This document shows positions 21,063 to 31,706 of a stretch of DNA of 64,000 bases, in pieces. Source of the DNA: Ascaphus truei (lineage: Eukaryota; Chordata; Amphibia; Anura; Ascaphidae); NCBI GenBank assembly GCA_036426205.1, contig CM071586.1, positions 12,009,768 to 12,073,767 on the forward strand. The letters are read 5' to 3'. How positions within the stretch are numbered: position 1 is the first letter of the stretch; each line of letters begins with the position of its first letter. The translations under genes and the position numbers were made by a program. The notes beneath the pieces are model-generated. The model saw only the letters and a list, made by a program, of their open reading frames with translations, made no database searches and was not told the origin of the DNA.

Positions 21063-21740
21063 TTATTTAAGAAAGACACCCAGATCGAAGTCTATATTAA
21101 GTCCATTAGGAGAGAGGGTTTTCAGTTCGTAGATCCAGTAAGCTTCTCGCCTACTAATCTGTTGTAATTGATTACCCCCCCTCCAATTCGCTTGAGCACT
21201 TTCTATAGCTTGACATTTCAGTCCGACAGGACTTTTATTATGGTGCACGCTGAAGTGGTGCGAAACACTATGTGTGGATAAACCTCGTCTAATGTTATAA
21301 ATGTGCTCGTATATCCTTCTTTGATAGCACCTGCCCGTCCTACCCACATATTGTAAGCCACATGGGCACTGCAATAAATAAATCACAAAAGTGGAGTGGC
21401 AGTTAATCAATGTTTTTATAGTGTAAATTTTATCTGTTACATTTGATTTAAAGGTTCTAGTGTTGTTGCTGAAAGTACAAGCTGTGCATTTAGTGCATGT
21501 AAAAAAGCCCTTATTTTTACTTGCTATTGTTAGTTTCGAATTGTCTAGATGGCAACTAGGAGCTAAACGTGTTTTTATATTTGCTGCTTTTGTGAAAAGG
21601 ATTTTTGGTTTCTCGGGAAGGCATTTAGATAATACGTTATCACAAAGGAGCATAGGCCAGTGTTTGTTAAAAATATGCCTGATCTTTGGCGCCATCTCGT
21701 TGTACTGGGTGACGAATGCCACCCCGTTGGTTTGTTCCAA
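21063..21740 (-). CDS. Penelope-like GIY-YIG endonuclease (C-terminal part of Pol)
   Basis: This open frame of 225 residues carries the nuclease that nicks target DNA for insertion. Order: FVTQYNEMAPKIRHIFNKHW (the linker usual in this family), the cysteine motif FFTCTKCTAC, then FVIYLLQCPCGLQYVGRTGR, the GIY-YIG core with VIYLL for the first box and QYVGRT for the second. Next come the catalytic arginine region (RRIYEHIYNIRRG), SVSHHF, and EAYWIYELKTLSPNGLN with the acidic residue. The frame runs upstream without a stop into RT thumb sequence, but the RT is truncated, so an active protein is unlikely. Confidence 0.85.
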   Translation of the reverse strand: MEQTNGVAFVTQYNEMAPKIRHIFNKHWPMLLCDNVLSKCLPEKPKILFTKAANIKTRLAPSCHLDNSKLTIASKNKGFFTCTKCTACTFSNNTRTFKSNVTDKIYTIKTLINCHSTFVIYLLQCPCGLQYVGRTGRCYQRRIYEHIYNIRRGLSTHSVSHHFSVHHNKSPVGLKCQAIESAQANWRGGNQLQQISRREAYWIYELKTLSPNGLNIDFDLGVFLK

Positions 21741-21905
21741 CTCATTTATTTGCTTTTTGCTATTATATTCTAACAGTGTATTCCTCTCAATTTTATCTAC
21801 CTGTAGAGACGCTTCTTCAAGTAAATACTCCGGATAGCCTCTATCTCTGAACTTGTCTTTCAGTTCACCTGCCTGGAGCGCAAACTCCCCAGGATTTGAA
21901 CAGTT

Positions 21906-22560
21906 GCGCTTCAGACGGGTGAGCTGACCCCTAGGGATATTCCGGACCCAACTGCATTAGGCCAGCAGCCCCCTAGGCCCCAGTTAGGTCCTGAGCCATA
22001 TTATAGTTTGTTGTGCTTCAGGGACAGGCCCTAGGTTAGGGACCCTGCCCCATTAGTGCTATACAGTACAGTAAGGGATACAGCGGACGCTGCGCTTCCC
22101 GCGAAGAGGCTTGGGATTAGGCCTACTTCCCCAGAGAGCAGGACTATATTCAGGGTGGACTGCCCTCACAGAGCATCGCGCTGATGGAACCGGATGTCGC
22201 CCAGGAGGTCGTCGGATCCTTTTCGAGGAGATTTGAACGCTCAGGTGCCGCCGCACTGGGCAGGTATAGTTACACATGTGCACCAACTGAGTACTCACAC
22301 ATAGTGGCAGCGCAGGACACGGGACACGGGTTATACTGGGTACACGGTGGTGGGAAGGGGCTACGCACTCTCCGGTGGGAGTGACTGACGTTGGGAACCT
22401 ATAGAGTAATAAGTAGATATATATGTGCATGTGTTCAGTAAAGGCCGTTCTGTTTATGCTAGTGAGTATTATTGTGTTGTGTCCTGTGAGGGACTCCTCC
22501 TGCTCCGTCGGGATCCCTCTCAGGTGGAGGCATTGCACCATGAGTATTGTGATCATATAT
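21906..22560. other. Non-coding repeat-derived DNA
   Basis: No gene is supported. From about 21,990 to 22,540 it is a diverged inverted relative of 18,220-18,900. A 165-residue minus-strand frame (22,059-22,556) has no motif and lies entirely inside this repeat. Confidence 0.5.
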
Positions 22561-22769
22561 GTACCTCAGGCTCCCCGTGCGGAGGCTTAGGCTCCTGAGG
22601 ACCACACAGGTAAAATACAGGGGGGGAAGCAATCAGGTGTGCGATAGTTGCGATAGAGCGAGCGGGTCGTCGGAGGCACCGGCGGCTCCCTTTGCAGGGT
22701 GCCGCCATTTTGTAGTTGATTGCATGTGCGCAGAACTCGCGCAAGCGCAGAAGGACCCCACGAGGGCGG
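22561..22769. promoter_or_regulatory. GC-rich promoter-like stretch
   Basis: GGTGCCGCCATTTTG is a YY1-type site and GTGCGCAGAACTCGCGCAAGCGC resembles overlapping NRF1 half sites. The stretch directly precedes the LINE fragment and could be LTR or transposon promoter remnant. No transcript start can be placed. Confidence 0.3.
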
Positions 22770-23905
22770 CTAATAATCTCCCTTCTCCCAATCCTATCCA
22801 AAGTCATGGAAAAATGTGTCCACTCCCAATTAAGCGATTACTATAACAAGACAAATTTCCCTAGCCAATTCCAATCTGGGTTTCTTCCCAAACACTCCAC
22901 CGTAACTACCCTGCTAAAAGTTTGCAATGAAATCCAGTGTGGAATGGAACGGGGTCAACTCACTGGTGCAGTATTCCTAGATTTTGCAAAGGCTTTTGAT
23001 ACTGTTGATCATGCTATCCTTCTTAACAAACTCCAGAGCTCTGGTATAGGGAAGCATGCTTTAAACTGGTTTCAGTCCTACCTATCAGGTAGATCCCAAC
23101 ATGTGTCCATCTCTGGCTCTAACTCCAACCCCCTGGATATCACCTGTGGCGTCCCGCAAGGCTCTGTTCTGGGGCCCCTACTCTTCTCAGTGTTCATCAA
23201 TGATCTCCCCACAGCTTGTCAGGAAGCCTCAATACACATGTATGCAGATGACACAATCCTATATGCACACAGCCATAGCCTCTCTGACCTTCAACACATA
23301 CTTCAGTCTGACTTTTTGAGACTCGAAAACTGGATTTCCCAAAACAAACTGTTTTTAAACACTGAAGACTGTAACAATGGTATTTGGGACAAAGACTAAA
23401 TTGTTAAAGCTTCCAGAGACTGAGCTCCACATTAGAACCAACACTAACACCACCCTAACTCCTGTTACTAGTTTTAAATACCTGTGCATATGGTTTGACT
23501 CCCACTTAACATTTGGGATGCACATTGATATCCCTGACAACCAAGACCTATGCCAAACTAGGGGTACTTTACAGGAACAAATCCTCCCTAAGTCTCCTGG
23601 TCAGAAAATGTATCGCACAGCAGATGCTAATGCCAATTATTGACTATGGAGACATAGTATATGGCTCGGCAACTCAATCCCACCTTAGCAAACTTGACAC
23701 CCTCTACAACTCAATTTGTCATTTTGTTCTCCAATGCAACTACAACACACATCACTGCGAAATGCTCAAAGAACTAGATTGGTCATCACTCGAGTCTAGG
23801 CGCAAAGTTCACCTTTCCTGTCTTACCTTTAAATTCTTCATGGGCAAGCTACCAGCTATCTCAACAAGCTCCTCACCCCTACCACTTGCAGCACTTATCA
23901 TCTGA
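22770..23905 (+). pseudogene. LINE reverse transcriptase (L2/CR1 group)
   Basis: The first frame (to 23,399) shows HSTVTTLLKVCNEIQ, VFLDFAKAFDTVDHAILL with the first catalytic aspartate, CGVPQGSVLGPLLFSVFIND, and the YADD box in HMYADDTILYAHS. A frameshift near 23,375 moves to MVFGTKTKLLKL and SFKYLCIWFDSHLTF. Another near 23,520-23,600 moves to MPIIDYGDIVYGSAT and LDTLYNS. So there are at least two breaks, and it is a dead copy. Confidence 0.9.
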
Positions 23906-24297
23906 GATCAGACTCCAAAAGACTGTTCATTGTCCCAAAGCTCAACAAAGTATCCGGACGTTCCTCCTTCTCTTACCGTGCACCCCAAAACTGGAACAAC
24001 CTACCAGAGACTCTCACATCCACCACCAGTTTAAGTTCTTTCAAATCTAAGGCTGTCCCACATTTTAACCTGGTCTGTAACTGTTTCATACGCCCATAAT
24101 ATATATTATCTGTAACTGTGCATGCAATGCCTTGTATATAATGTATACCCTGCTCATTTATGTAACTGTATTTGTAAACATGTATAATTTGTCATCATAA
24201 CTCTGTGCCCAGGACATACTTGAAAACGAGAGATAACTCTCAATGTATTACTTCCTGGTAAAATATTTTATAAATCAACAAATAAATAATAGGGAAA
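22770..24297 (+). mobile_element. L2/CR1-type LINE, 5'-truncated
   Basis: This non-LTR retrotransposon fragment keeps most of the reverse transcriptase and the whole 3' end. The 3' end reads CAATGTATTACTTCCTGG followed by TAAAATATTTTATAAAT and short AAAT repeats rather than a long poly-A, the usual tail style of L2/CR1-type elements in frogs and fish. The endonuclease and ORF1 are missing. Confidence 0.88.
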
Positions 24298-24900
24298 GAT
24301 CAAGACAGGGACTACAAGTCCCATGAGCCTCATGCTGCGGCTTAGCCAATAGGGCGGCTGCATTTGCAGTTAAAGCCTTTTTAGTGCAAAAGAGGCTGCA
24401 GTTACAGGTTGCTAGGCAACCAGTGAAGCTGTGAGAGATGACCGTTTTAGTCAGTTGAGGGAGACAGTTAAGATTAGGGCAGTTAAAGGAGATGAGAGTT
24501 ATACCTGTGGAGAGACACAGTTAAAAAGGAACAGTTCTCTTTATCCCTTAAAAAGGGATATTATTATTATTATTTATTAGTTCAGGCAGTTAAGGGAGAG
24601 ACCGTTGAGGAGTTAGGAGTGGATTATTGAGCTAGAAGATAGTGAGTCAGTGTGCAGCTAGGAGATAGGAAGCCCAAAGAGGTGTGGTGGACTAGAGGCA
24701 AACACTGACCCAGAAGTACTGATCCTGAATGGGAAGGGGCACTGAGGGAACTTGTCCTGAAGAGAGCATTATACAGGGGATCTGTCTAATGAGGTATTGT
24801 GCTCTATATGAGAATAATGGATCCTGTGCCAGCCTGGAGCTGGTGTGTGCCTGACAATGAAATACCTGTGAGTTGAAAAGATCCCGGCGCCCTATTTCTT
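24298..24900. other. Promoter-like and unassigned DNA with an RFX-type site
   Basis: GGGACTACAAGTCCCATGAGCC (about 24,309-24,330) is a ZNF143/THAP11-type motif and CAGCCAATAGGGCGG-like sequence (GCCAATAGGGCGG, 24,345) adds a CCAAT/GC-box pair. GTTGCTAGGCAAC (24,408-24,420) is a pair of inverted RFX half sites. A (TTA)n run lies near 24,551-24,570. No ORF is convincing. Confidence 0.45.
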
Positions 24901-25299
24901 ATCTTGTCCTCCAACCCACCAACTACCCTCCATTACAGCCAAGGCCTGAGCCTGCCAACGGGAACCCTGAGATCACCGGTAACTGACCGAGGAGCTGACA
25001 CTCTAATCCCCTCGGGAGCGGGGCAGGACCCTGTTCACACGTACACCCTACCCCCTGCTGTCGGGGGAGGGGGGGGGGATAGGGGTGTTACAGTAAAATG
25101 AATAATACTTAGTTATACTCAATAGCATTAGTATAGTTAAGTAGAGCAACAAATGGATAGTGGGAATCCATATACAACGTAACATTCAATGTGCTGATAT
25201 ATGAACGAATAAAATAACACATATATAAAGCAAATTATTATTGTTATAATGTCAGCATTACACTGTAACTACCCTCAAGGCATGGGAGGGGGGGGGAGG
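24901..25299. other. No recognisable gene
   Basis: A short open frame at 24,904-25,101 has no motif. A G-rich run (about 25,060-25,085) and AT-rich spacer follow. I see nothing else. Confidence 0.4.
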
Positions 25300-25703
25300 A
25301 TAAACCTCTGCTCTGATTGGCTGATCTCTGGCTTTAAGAAGTTATCACTCAAAGGATTCTGGGAGATGTGGTCCTCCTGCCTTAGCAGTTAGAGCACTGA
25401 ATAGGAAGCAGGACTACACCTCACAGAAGCCAATGGGGACAAGGAAAGAGATCACATGGCACACAGCAGCCAATGAATGCTGACACCCTGAGCCTCTGCA
25501 CTAATTGGCTGCTATCTGGCTTTTGATTTATTTCGTTCACAACAGGGGCTTCTGGGAGTTGTAGTCCTGCTTCTGATCCTATTTTGTAATTCTGAAGGCA
25601 GCAGGACTACAAATCCCAGATTACTTGGGAGCTCATGACATCACTCCGAGCGCAGCCAATCAGAGCACAGAGTCCCTCCCCCACATGCTGCAGCTGCCCC
25701 CAG
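25300..25703 (+). promoter_or_regulatory. Promoter-like region and inferred first exon of the KRAB gene
   Basis: Several CCAAT boxes occur in both orientations (GATTGGCTG 25,315; AGCCAATG 25,428 and 25,469; AATTGGCTGC 25,504; AGCCAATCAGAG 25,655). At least three ACTACA-CCCAG-type ZNF143/THAP11 motifs also occur: ATTCTGGGAGATGTGGTCC 25,356, TTCTGGGAGTTGTAGTCC 25,550 and GGACTACAAATCCCAG 25,603. CATGACATCA resembles a CRE. The stretch ends CCCCCAG followed by GTAGGAG, a good donor site at 25,703/25,704. The coding exons of the plus-strand zinc-finger-type gene begin 3 kb downstream, so I infer a non-coding exon 1 here. The transcription start is not determined. Confidence 0.55.
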
Positions 25704-26040
25704 GTAGGAGGTGATGTGTTTCTTATGTGTATGTAATATAGTTACACAGAGGCTCTGATTACATTAATCTCCTGTTACACTGTGTGCAGAGACCTGACTA
25801 TTACACATGGGGGCTTCATGCACCCACTCACAGTGGGAATGGCTGCTGCTAAATATTCTTACGGGTGAGGGGCAGAGAGAGAGGGGGAAGCTGTGTGTGT
25901 AAATACATGAAGGGGGTATGAGACCTGTTATTGCACCAATACACAGGGGACATGTTACAAGCTTTTAAAGGTGTAAAAGAAATACAGAAACTGAGAATAT
26001 TATATACAGAGTTGTGATATCTGATTGTAATGGATGTTGG

Positions 26041-27895
26041 CCCTCACACAGACTGCCCCCCCCCTCACACAGACTCCCTCCCCCTCACGCAGACTGCCCC
26101 CCCCTCACGCAGACTGCCCCCCTCACAGACGCCCCCACCGCAGACTGCCCCCCCTCACACAGACTGCCCCCCCCCCTCATGAGACTGCCCACCCCTCCAT
26201 GCAGACCGCCCCCCCTCACGCAGATGCCCTCCCCCCTCACGCAGACTGCCCTCCCCCCTCACGCAGACTGCCCTCCCCCCTCACGCAGACTGCCCTCCCC
26301 CTCACGCAGACTGCCCTCCCCTCACGCAGACTGCCCTCCCCCTCCATGCACGCAGACTGCCCTCCCCCCTCACGCAGACTGCCCTCCCCCTCACGCAGAT
26401 TGCCCTCCCCCCCTCACAAGATTGCCCTCCCCCCTCACGCAGACTGCCCTCCCCCCTCACGCAGACTGCCCTCCCCTCCCACAGACTGCCCCCCCTCACA
26501 CAGACTGCCCTCCCCCCTCACACAGACTGCCCTCCCCCCTCACACAGACTGCCCTCCCCCCTCACACAGACTGCCTCCCCCCTCACACAGATGCCCCCCA
26601 CTCACGCGACTGCACCCCCTACGCAGACTTCACCCCCTCACGCAGACTGCTCCCCTCACGCAGACTGCCCTCCCTCACACAGACTGCCCTCCCCTCACAC
26701 CGACTGCCCTCCCTCACACAGACTGCCTCCCTACAGATGCCCTCCCCCTCACACAGACTGCCCTCCCCCTCACGCACCAGACTGCCCTCCCCTCACGCAG
26801 ACTGCCTCCCCCTCACGCAGACTGCCTCCTCACGCAGACTGCCCTCCCTCACGCAGATGGCCTCCCTCACGCAGACTGCCCTCCCTCACGCAGACTGCCC
26901 CCCCTCACGGACTGCTCTCCCTCCACCCACACAGACCTCCCCCTCACACAACACAGACTCCCCCCCCCCTCACCACACACAGACTCCCCCCTCACACACA
27001 GACTCCCCCCCCCTCACCACCACAGACTCACCCCCCTCACACACACAACCCCCCCCCTCACACACACAACCCCCCCCCTCACACACACAACCCCCCCCTC
27101 ACACACACACAATCCCCCCTCACACACACAGACTCCCCCCCCCTCACACACACAGACTCCCCCCTCACACACACAGACTCCCCCCCTCCACACACAGACT
27201 CCCCCCTCCACACACACAGCCCCCCTCCACCAAACACAGACTGCCTACTCACACAGACTGCCCTCCCCTCACACAGACTGCCCTCCCCTCACACAGACTG
27301 CCCTCCCCTCACACAGACTGCCCATCCCCCTCACGCAGACTGCCCCCCCCTCAAGCAGATGCCCTCCCTCACAGCAGACTGCCCTCCCTCACGCAGACTG
27401 CCCTCCTCACGCAGACTGCCCTCCCTCACGGCAGACTGCCCTCCCTCACGCAGACTGCCCTCCCTCACGCAGACTGCCCTCCCTCACGCAGACTGCCCTC
27501 CCTCACGCAACTGCCCTCCCTCACGCGATGCCCTCCCCTCACGGACTGCTCTCCCTCACACAACAAAGACCCCTCACACACAGACTCCCCCCCCTCCCAC
27601 ACACAGACCCCCCCTCACACACCCCCCCCTCACACACACCACCCCCCACCTCACACACACAAACCCCCCCCCACACCACACACCCCCCCCTCACACACAC
27701 AGACTCCCCCCCACACACACACAGACTCCCCCCTCACACACACAGACTCCCCCCTCACACACACACAGACCACTCCCCCAGACTCCCCCCCTCACACACA
27801 CAGACTCCCCCCTCACACACACAGACCCCCCCCTCACACACACAGACTGCCCTCCCCTCACACAGACTGCCCCCCCTCACACACTCCCTCTTCCT
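26041..27895. repeat. Intronic minisatellite, about 21-bp CTCACRCAGACTGCCCTCCC unit
   Basis: Roughly 85-90 imperfect copies span 1.85 kb. The inner unit drifts from CTCACGCAGACTGCCCTCCCC to CTCACACACACAGACTCCCCC (26,930-27,235 and 27,555-27,850). It gives open frames of 486-641 codons in all three plus frames because the unit lacks stops; these are not genes. The array sits in the presumed first intron of the KRAB gene. Confidence 0.95.
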
Positions 27896-28478
27896 AAACC
27901 CCCCTTTCCCCGCGCTCACCCCCCTCTCTCCCCATCAAACTACCCCCCCCCCCCTCTAGACGCACTCGGCTCTGACGCACGCACTCGCAGACACGCTCTG
28001 TCGGCTCTACTGGTTTTATCACACCTCTCCCATCTCTCTTATATAATGTAGCACATATTACATGTTGGTGCAGGGGTGCACAATCATTTCTGGGGAGGGG
28101 GGGGGGTTACAGAGGTCCAGCCCTTCCCCGAAGGCGGAAATTAAATGCCGGGTATCGCGTGAGGCTGCTGTAACTTCACTTATCTTGCCTTCCAGCGATA
28201 CATCGCTACGGCAACCAGGCATCAAATGACATGTGACGCTGGTGCTGAACGGAGTGGGGGGGGGGGGGGAGCAAGGCAGGGGGTGCAGGGAGAAAAGTTT
28301 GCGCTCCCCTGTGCTAGTGCATGATCCTGTCCTGTTTGAGATTTCTAGCTTTCTCCATTGTCTCCCAAGTTGGTCTCTGTCTCTGCCTACCTCTCACTTC
28401 TTGATATTGCTGTAAGGACAAGTACAGTCATATCCCTAACTGCAGAGGTCACCACCATGTGCTGAAACACTTCCACAG

Positions 28479-28553
28479 GAACCAGAAGCATTGTTAGAGT
28501 ATCTGAATAACTCGTTGGTGATGAACAATGACAAGAAGCAGATCACTTCCTCA
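28479..28553 (+). pseudogene. Decayed N-terminal exon relative
   Basis: After a CACAG acceptor the frame reads EPEALLEYLNNSLVMNNDKK, clearly related to SPFLEHLTDSLMMNK of the exon at 29,404. The rest of the exon (ILNHT...YLLTGE and the donor) is missing, so it is unlikely to be spliced in. Confidence 0.6.
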
Positions 28554-28691
28554 CATCTGTCTCTCACACTGTAAAGTGTCACAGATCGAGAGGACCCATA
28601 GTCTTTCTCTTCTGTACCTCACAGTCACACAGACAGAAAAAGCCCTTACTGCTTGAGACCTGTAGATCTTTCCCATTCTGTTTGCTTCCAG

Positions 28692-28798
28692 AGCCCACCA
28701 TGGAGCGTCTGACTAACTCGATGATGATGGACAAGAAGCATCTAGCTCAGGGAATCTTGAATCACACCCTAGACATCATCTACCTGCTGACTGGAGAG
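28692..28798 (+). CDS. N-terminal coding exon A of a frog KRAB zinc-finger-type gene
   Basis: This is a first coding exon: acceptor TTCCAG, ATG at 28,700 in a good context (CCCACCATGG), 33 codons, donor GAG/GTGAGG in phase 0. The peptide MERLTNSMMMDKKHLAQGI... ends with LDIIYLLTGE. This short module is the N-terminal finger-associated exon type seen in Xenopus oocyte zinc-finger proteins, where it precedes an exon like 58,615-58,674 and KRAB. Its frame is also open upstream of the ATG (SPT), like exon B, so it may once have been internal. Its role is unknown; such proteins are nuclear DNA-binding regulators. Confidence 0.75.
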
Positions 28799-29176
28799 GT
28801 GAGGGCGTCTACAGAAGGTCATAATGGCACCCCTCGTATCTCCTGTATATAAGGGCCCTGCAGTGCATCTGTGTGTTTCTTTGAGATTACATCTGTACCT
28901 CCCACTGAATCCCCATGTTTGTTGAAAAGCACAAACATGTCCACAATAACTGTGAACAGAATCTTGTTTATATCACCACAACAGTATTATCTTTTAAATA
29001 AAGTAGCACAGATTATATTGTAGTGCAGGATGGTGTCTTGTTTGAGGATTCCTGAAATATGGTCACTTTCCACATAGTATTTCAGGTTGGTCTCTCTCCT
29101 ATTATTGATGTGATAGGACAAGTACAGTCACTATTCCTAACTGCAGAGGTCACCAAGTGGAGAAACACTCCCACAG

Positions 29177-29260
29177 GGACCAGAGCTCATTCTTGGAGTT
29201 CCTAAGTAACTCACTGATGATGAAAAAGTACAAGGAGATGATGACTGCCTCATATCTGTC
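29177..29260 (+). pseudogene. Second decayed N-terminal exon relative
   Basis: Preceded by CCCACAG, the best frame reads SSFLEFLSNSLMMKKYKEMMT, again the front half of the exon module without its end or donor. It has the same spacing to exon B (about 230 bp) as the decayed exon at 28,479 has to exon A (about 210 bp). Confidence 0.6.
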
Positions 29261-29403
29261 CCTCCCACTGCAAAGAGACACAGATAGATATGCCCCACAG
29301 TCTTTCTTCTCTGTACTTCAAAATGCACAGTGACACAGACAGAAAATGCCCTTATTCCCTATATCTGTACTTCTGACATCTCCCATGTTATCTTTTGCCT
29401 CAG

Positions 29404-29520
29404 AGCCCATTCTTGGAGCATCTGACTGACTCTCTGATGATGAACAAAATTAATAATGAGAAGATGACTGAGAGGATCTTGAATCACACCCAGGAGATCA
29501 TCTACCTGCTGTCTGGAGAG
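29404..29520 (+). CDS. N-terminal coding exon B (paralogue of exon A)
   Basis: Acceptor TTGCCTCAG, 39 codons, donor GAG/GTAAGA in phase 0. It reads SPFLEHLTDSLMMNKINNEK and then MTERILNHTQEIIYLLSGE. Met codons at 29,437 and 29,440 could start translation if this exon is used instead of exon A; both are phase 0, so inclusion of both is also frame-compatible. It matches exon A in its second half and sits in a duplicated block of roughly 700 bp. The next coding exon on the plus strand is at 58,615. Confidence 0.72.
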
Positions 29521-30029
29521 GTAAGAGCTGCTGTAGAATGTCATAGTGTCATAGTGCGTATGTGTGTTACTTTGAGAACCGATGTCCAGGGACAGAGGCA
29601 GTTATTCAATGACAGAGCCTGGGACAGACAAGACAACTTAGCATAGGGAGAGCACAAGATAATAAAGGGACATGACTAGGTAGAAGGAGAGAACAGATAA
29701 AGTCAATCGGCCATGAGTTTGGACACAATAGGGGATTTTGCTAGTGAGCGAATTGTCCCATTGATTGGCTTTTGTCGGAGATGGATACTCGTCTCTGTTA
29801 GCAATAATCAATCCATTGCCAATCTGGATGCTGACACAATCAGTCACACACCCAAGAGCGGTTTGTGTAAGTAGTTAGGAGTCAGTCCCATGTAATGTTT
29901 CTAAAGGCTCGACAATAAATAATCCAAGTAGGCTTTGTCTCAGTATGCAATTTATTCTGCCTCTCGCAAGCAGGGAAACAGCAGTATGAAAAAACTGTTA
30001 CAAAGAAATATATGGTAGCAATCAAACTA
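29521..30029. other. Intron, repeat-like DNA left of the Helitron
   Basis: No gene. The stretch contains GACAATAAATAATCC and CTTTGTCTCAGTATGC, and it appears to continue after the Helitron at 31,707 (A/T junction at 30,029/31,707). It may be the front of the LTR belonging to the BEL element, but its left edge is not clear. Confidence 0.4.
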
Positions 30030-30544
30030 TCTTAATATATAAAATTCTAAATTTGTGCGTCTGGTGCTAGATGTGGTGAATCTGATTGGTCATCAGCCTC
30101 TGGCCAATCAGATTGGTGGCTCTATGACGTTACCCAACTGCCGCTACACCCAACTGCCACACACACATGCGCACACACACACCACCACACACACCACCTC
30201 CCACCCAGGTAAGTAAGTATACCGCCGCCTCACACCCTTGCGCCTCCAGCCTCCCCTCCCAGCTCACACCCTTGCGCCTCCCCTCTCAGCTCACACCCCT
30301 GCCGCCGGGGCCTCAAACCCCTGCGCCTCCAGCCTCTGTTCCCGCCTTGCCTCCCAGCTCACACCCCTGCCGCCGGGGCCTCAAACCCCTGCGCCTCCAG
30401 CCTCTGTTCCCGCCTTGCCTCCCAGCTCACACCCCTGCCCCCCAGGGCCGCCGCCTCACACCCCGATACCTCCCGCCGCCTCACACCCCGGCGCCTCCTG
30501 CCTCAACCGGCTAGGACCAAGCGGCGGAACGGACGGCCGGGAGG

Positions 30545-30860
30545 GGGCAGCCTAAGGGAGCACAAGCTGGGGTCCGCGTGCACGGGAGCCTGCAGCCTGA
30601 GGGAGCACAAGCTGGGGGCCGCGTGCACGGGAGCCTGCACCTGAGGGAGCACAAGCTGGGGGCCACGTGCACGGGAGCCTGCACCTGAGGGAGCACGAGC
30701 TGAGGGCCGCGTGCACTGGAGCCTGCACCTGAGGGAGCACAAGCTGGGGGCCACGTGCACGGGAGCCTGCACCTGAGGGAGCACGAGCTGAGGGCCACGT
30801 GCACGGGAGCCTGCACCTGAGGGAGCGCGAGCTGAGGGCCGCGTGCACAGGAGCCTACTT
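30545..30860. repeat. 44-bp minisatellite inside the Helitron
   Basis: About seven copies of CACCTGAGGGAGCACAAGCT followed by GGGGGCCGCGTGCACGGGAG and CCTG, with C/A and C/G variants. Open frames on the minus strand here (up to 308 codons) come from the repeat. Confidence 0.92.
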
Positions 30861-30997
30861 GCCCACGTGGGGAGGGAAATCGGCGCGGGGTTGCGGGGGG
30901 TGGGGTGGGCGTGCGCATTCACGGCTGGCGGGAGGTGGGGAGCCGCCTGTTCGATCGCCGGACGTTCCACTCTCCCTACCCCCCTCCTCCTGTCCAC

Positions 30998-31137
30998 GGT
31001 GTGTGTGTGTGACACGTGTGTGTGTGGACACTGTGTTTGTGACCACTGTGTGTGGGGGTGTGTGAGACTGTGTGTGTGTGTGTGACACTTGTGTTGTGTG
31101 ACACTGTGGTGTGTGACACTGTGTGTGTGTGACACTG

Positions 31138-31168
<31 letters not shown>

Positions 31169-31405
31169 TGACACTGTGTGTGTGTGTGACACTGTGTGTG
31201 TGTGTGTGTGTGTGTGTGTGACACTGTGTGTGTGTGTGTGTGTGTGTGTGACACTGTGTGTGTGTGACACTGTGTTTGTGTGTGACACTGTGTGTGTGTG
31301 GCACTGTGTGTGTGTGTGTGTGTGTGTGTGACACTGTGTGTGTGTGACACTGTGTCTGTGGGACACTGTGTGTGTGTCACTATTTGTGTGTGTGTGGGAC
31401 ACTGT
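30998..31405. repeat. (TG)n / GTGACACTGTG microsatellite array
   Basis: Runs of GT broken at regular intervals by GACACTGTG. The minus-strand histidine-threonine frames and plus-strand cysteine-valine frames are artefacts. Confidence 0.95.
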
Positions 31406-31706
31406 AGGGTGGGGACCGGAGCTGCACATGGGGGGGGGGAGAGGAGCGGAGAGAGAGGGGCAGCGGAGAAACAGACAGGAAGAGTGGAGTGGAGGGAGCG
31501 GGAAATTTTAAGCCAGGCCAACGCCGGATGCCTGTCCTGTCCACTGCCCCCCCCCCCCCTGTCCACTGTCCCCCCCCCCTGTCCACTGTCCCCCCCCTCC
31601 TGTCCACTGTCCGTCCCTCCCTCTGGGGGGTGGGGGAACGGAGAAATAGGGGCAGAGGAAGGAGCGGGAAATTTAACTCACGGGCAACGCCGGGTCTCTC
31701 AGCTAG

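Larger units (their letters stand above)
19729..21905 (-). mobile_element. Penelope-like element, 5'-truncated
   Basis: Penelope-like elements encode a telomerase-like reverse transcriptase fused to a GIY-YIG endonuclease. The minus strand has the end of the RT (FRDRGYPEYLLEEASLQVD, about 21,780-21,860), the endonuclease (21,063-21,740) and a long AT-rich 3' region with a hammerhead-like motif (20,352-20,400). Coding similarity ends near 21,900, so most of the RT is missing, as is common for these elements. Confidence 0.85.
30030..31706 (+). mobile_element. Non-autonomous Helitron packed with tandem repeats
   Basis: The element starts TCTTAATATATAAAAT and ends CGGGTCTCTCAGCTAG, and lies between host A and T (ACTA/TC...CTAG/T), all as expected for Helitrons (5' TC, 3' CTRR, A-T insertion). 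No Rep/helicase is present. Inside are two CCAAT motifs (30,090, 30,105), about 67-bp repeats (30,235-30,500), a 44-bp minisatellite (30,545-30,860), a TG/ACACTG array (30,998-31,405) and CCCTGTCCACTGT repeats (31,540-31,610). A noisy second copy lies at 41,527-43,360. Confidence 0.8.

Noticed and set aside
26041..27895. CRISPR-like array of short repeats
   Set aside because: Units are back to back without unique spacers, and the context is vertebrate nuclear DNA.
26014..28051. Three overlapping plus-strand ORFs of 486-641 codons rich in His, Pro and Thr
   Set aside because: They follow from a 21-bp repeat without stop codons in any plus frame. No complex-sequence domain is present.
30503..31566. 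Histidine- and alanine-rich ORFs up to 308 codons
   Set aside because: Products of the minisatellite and TG arrays inside the Helitron.
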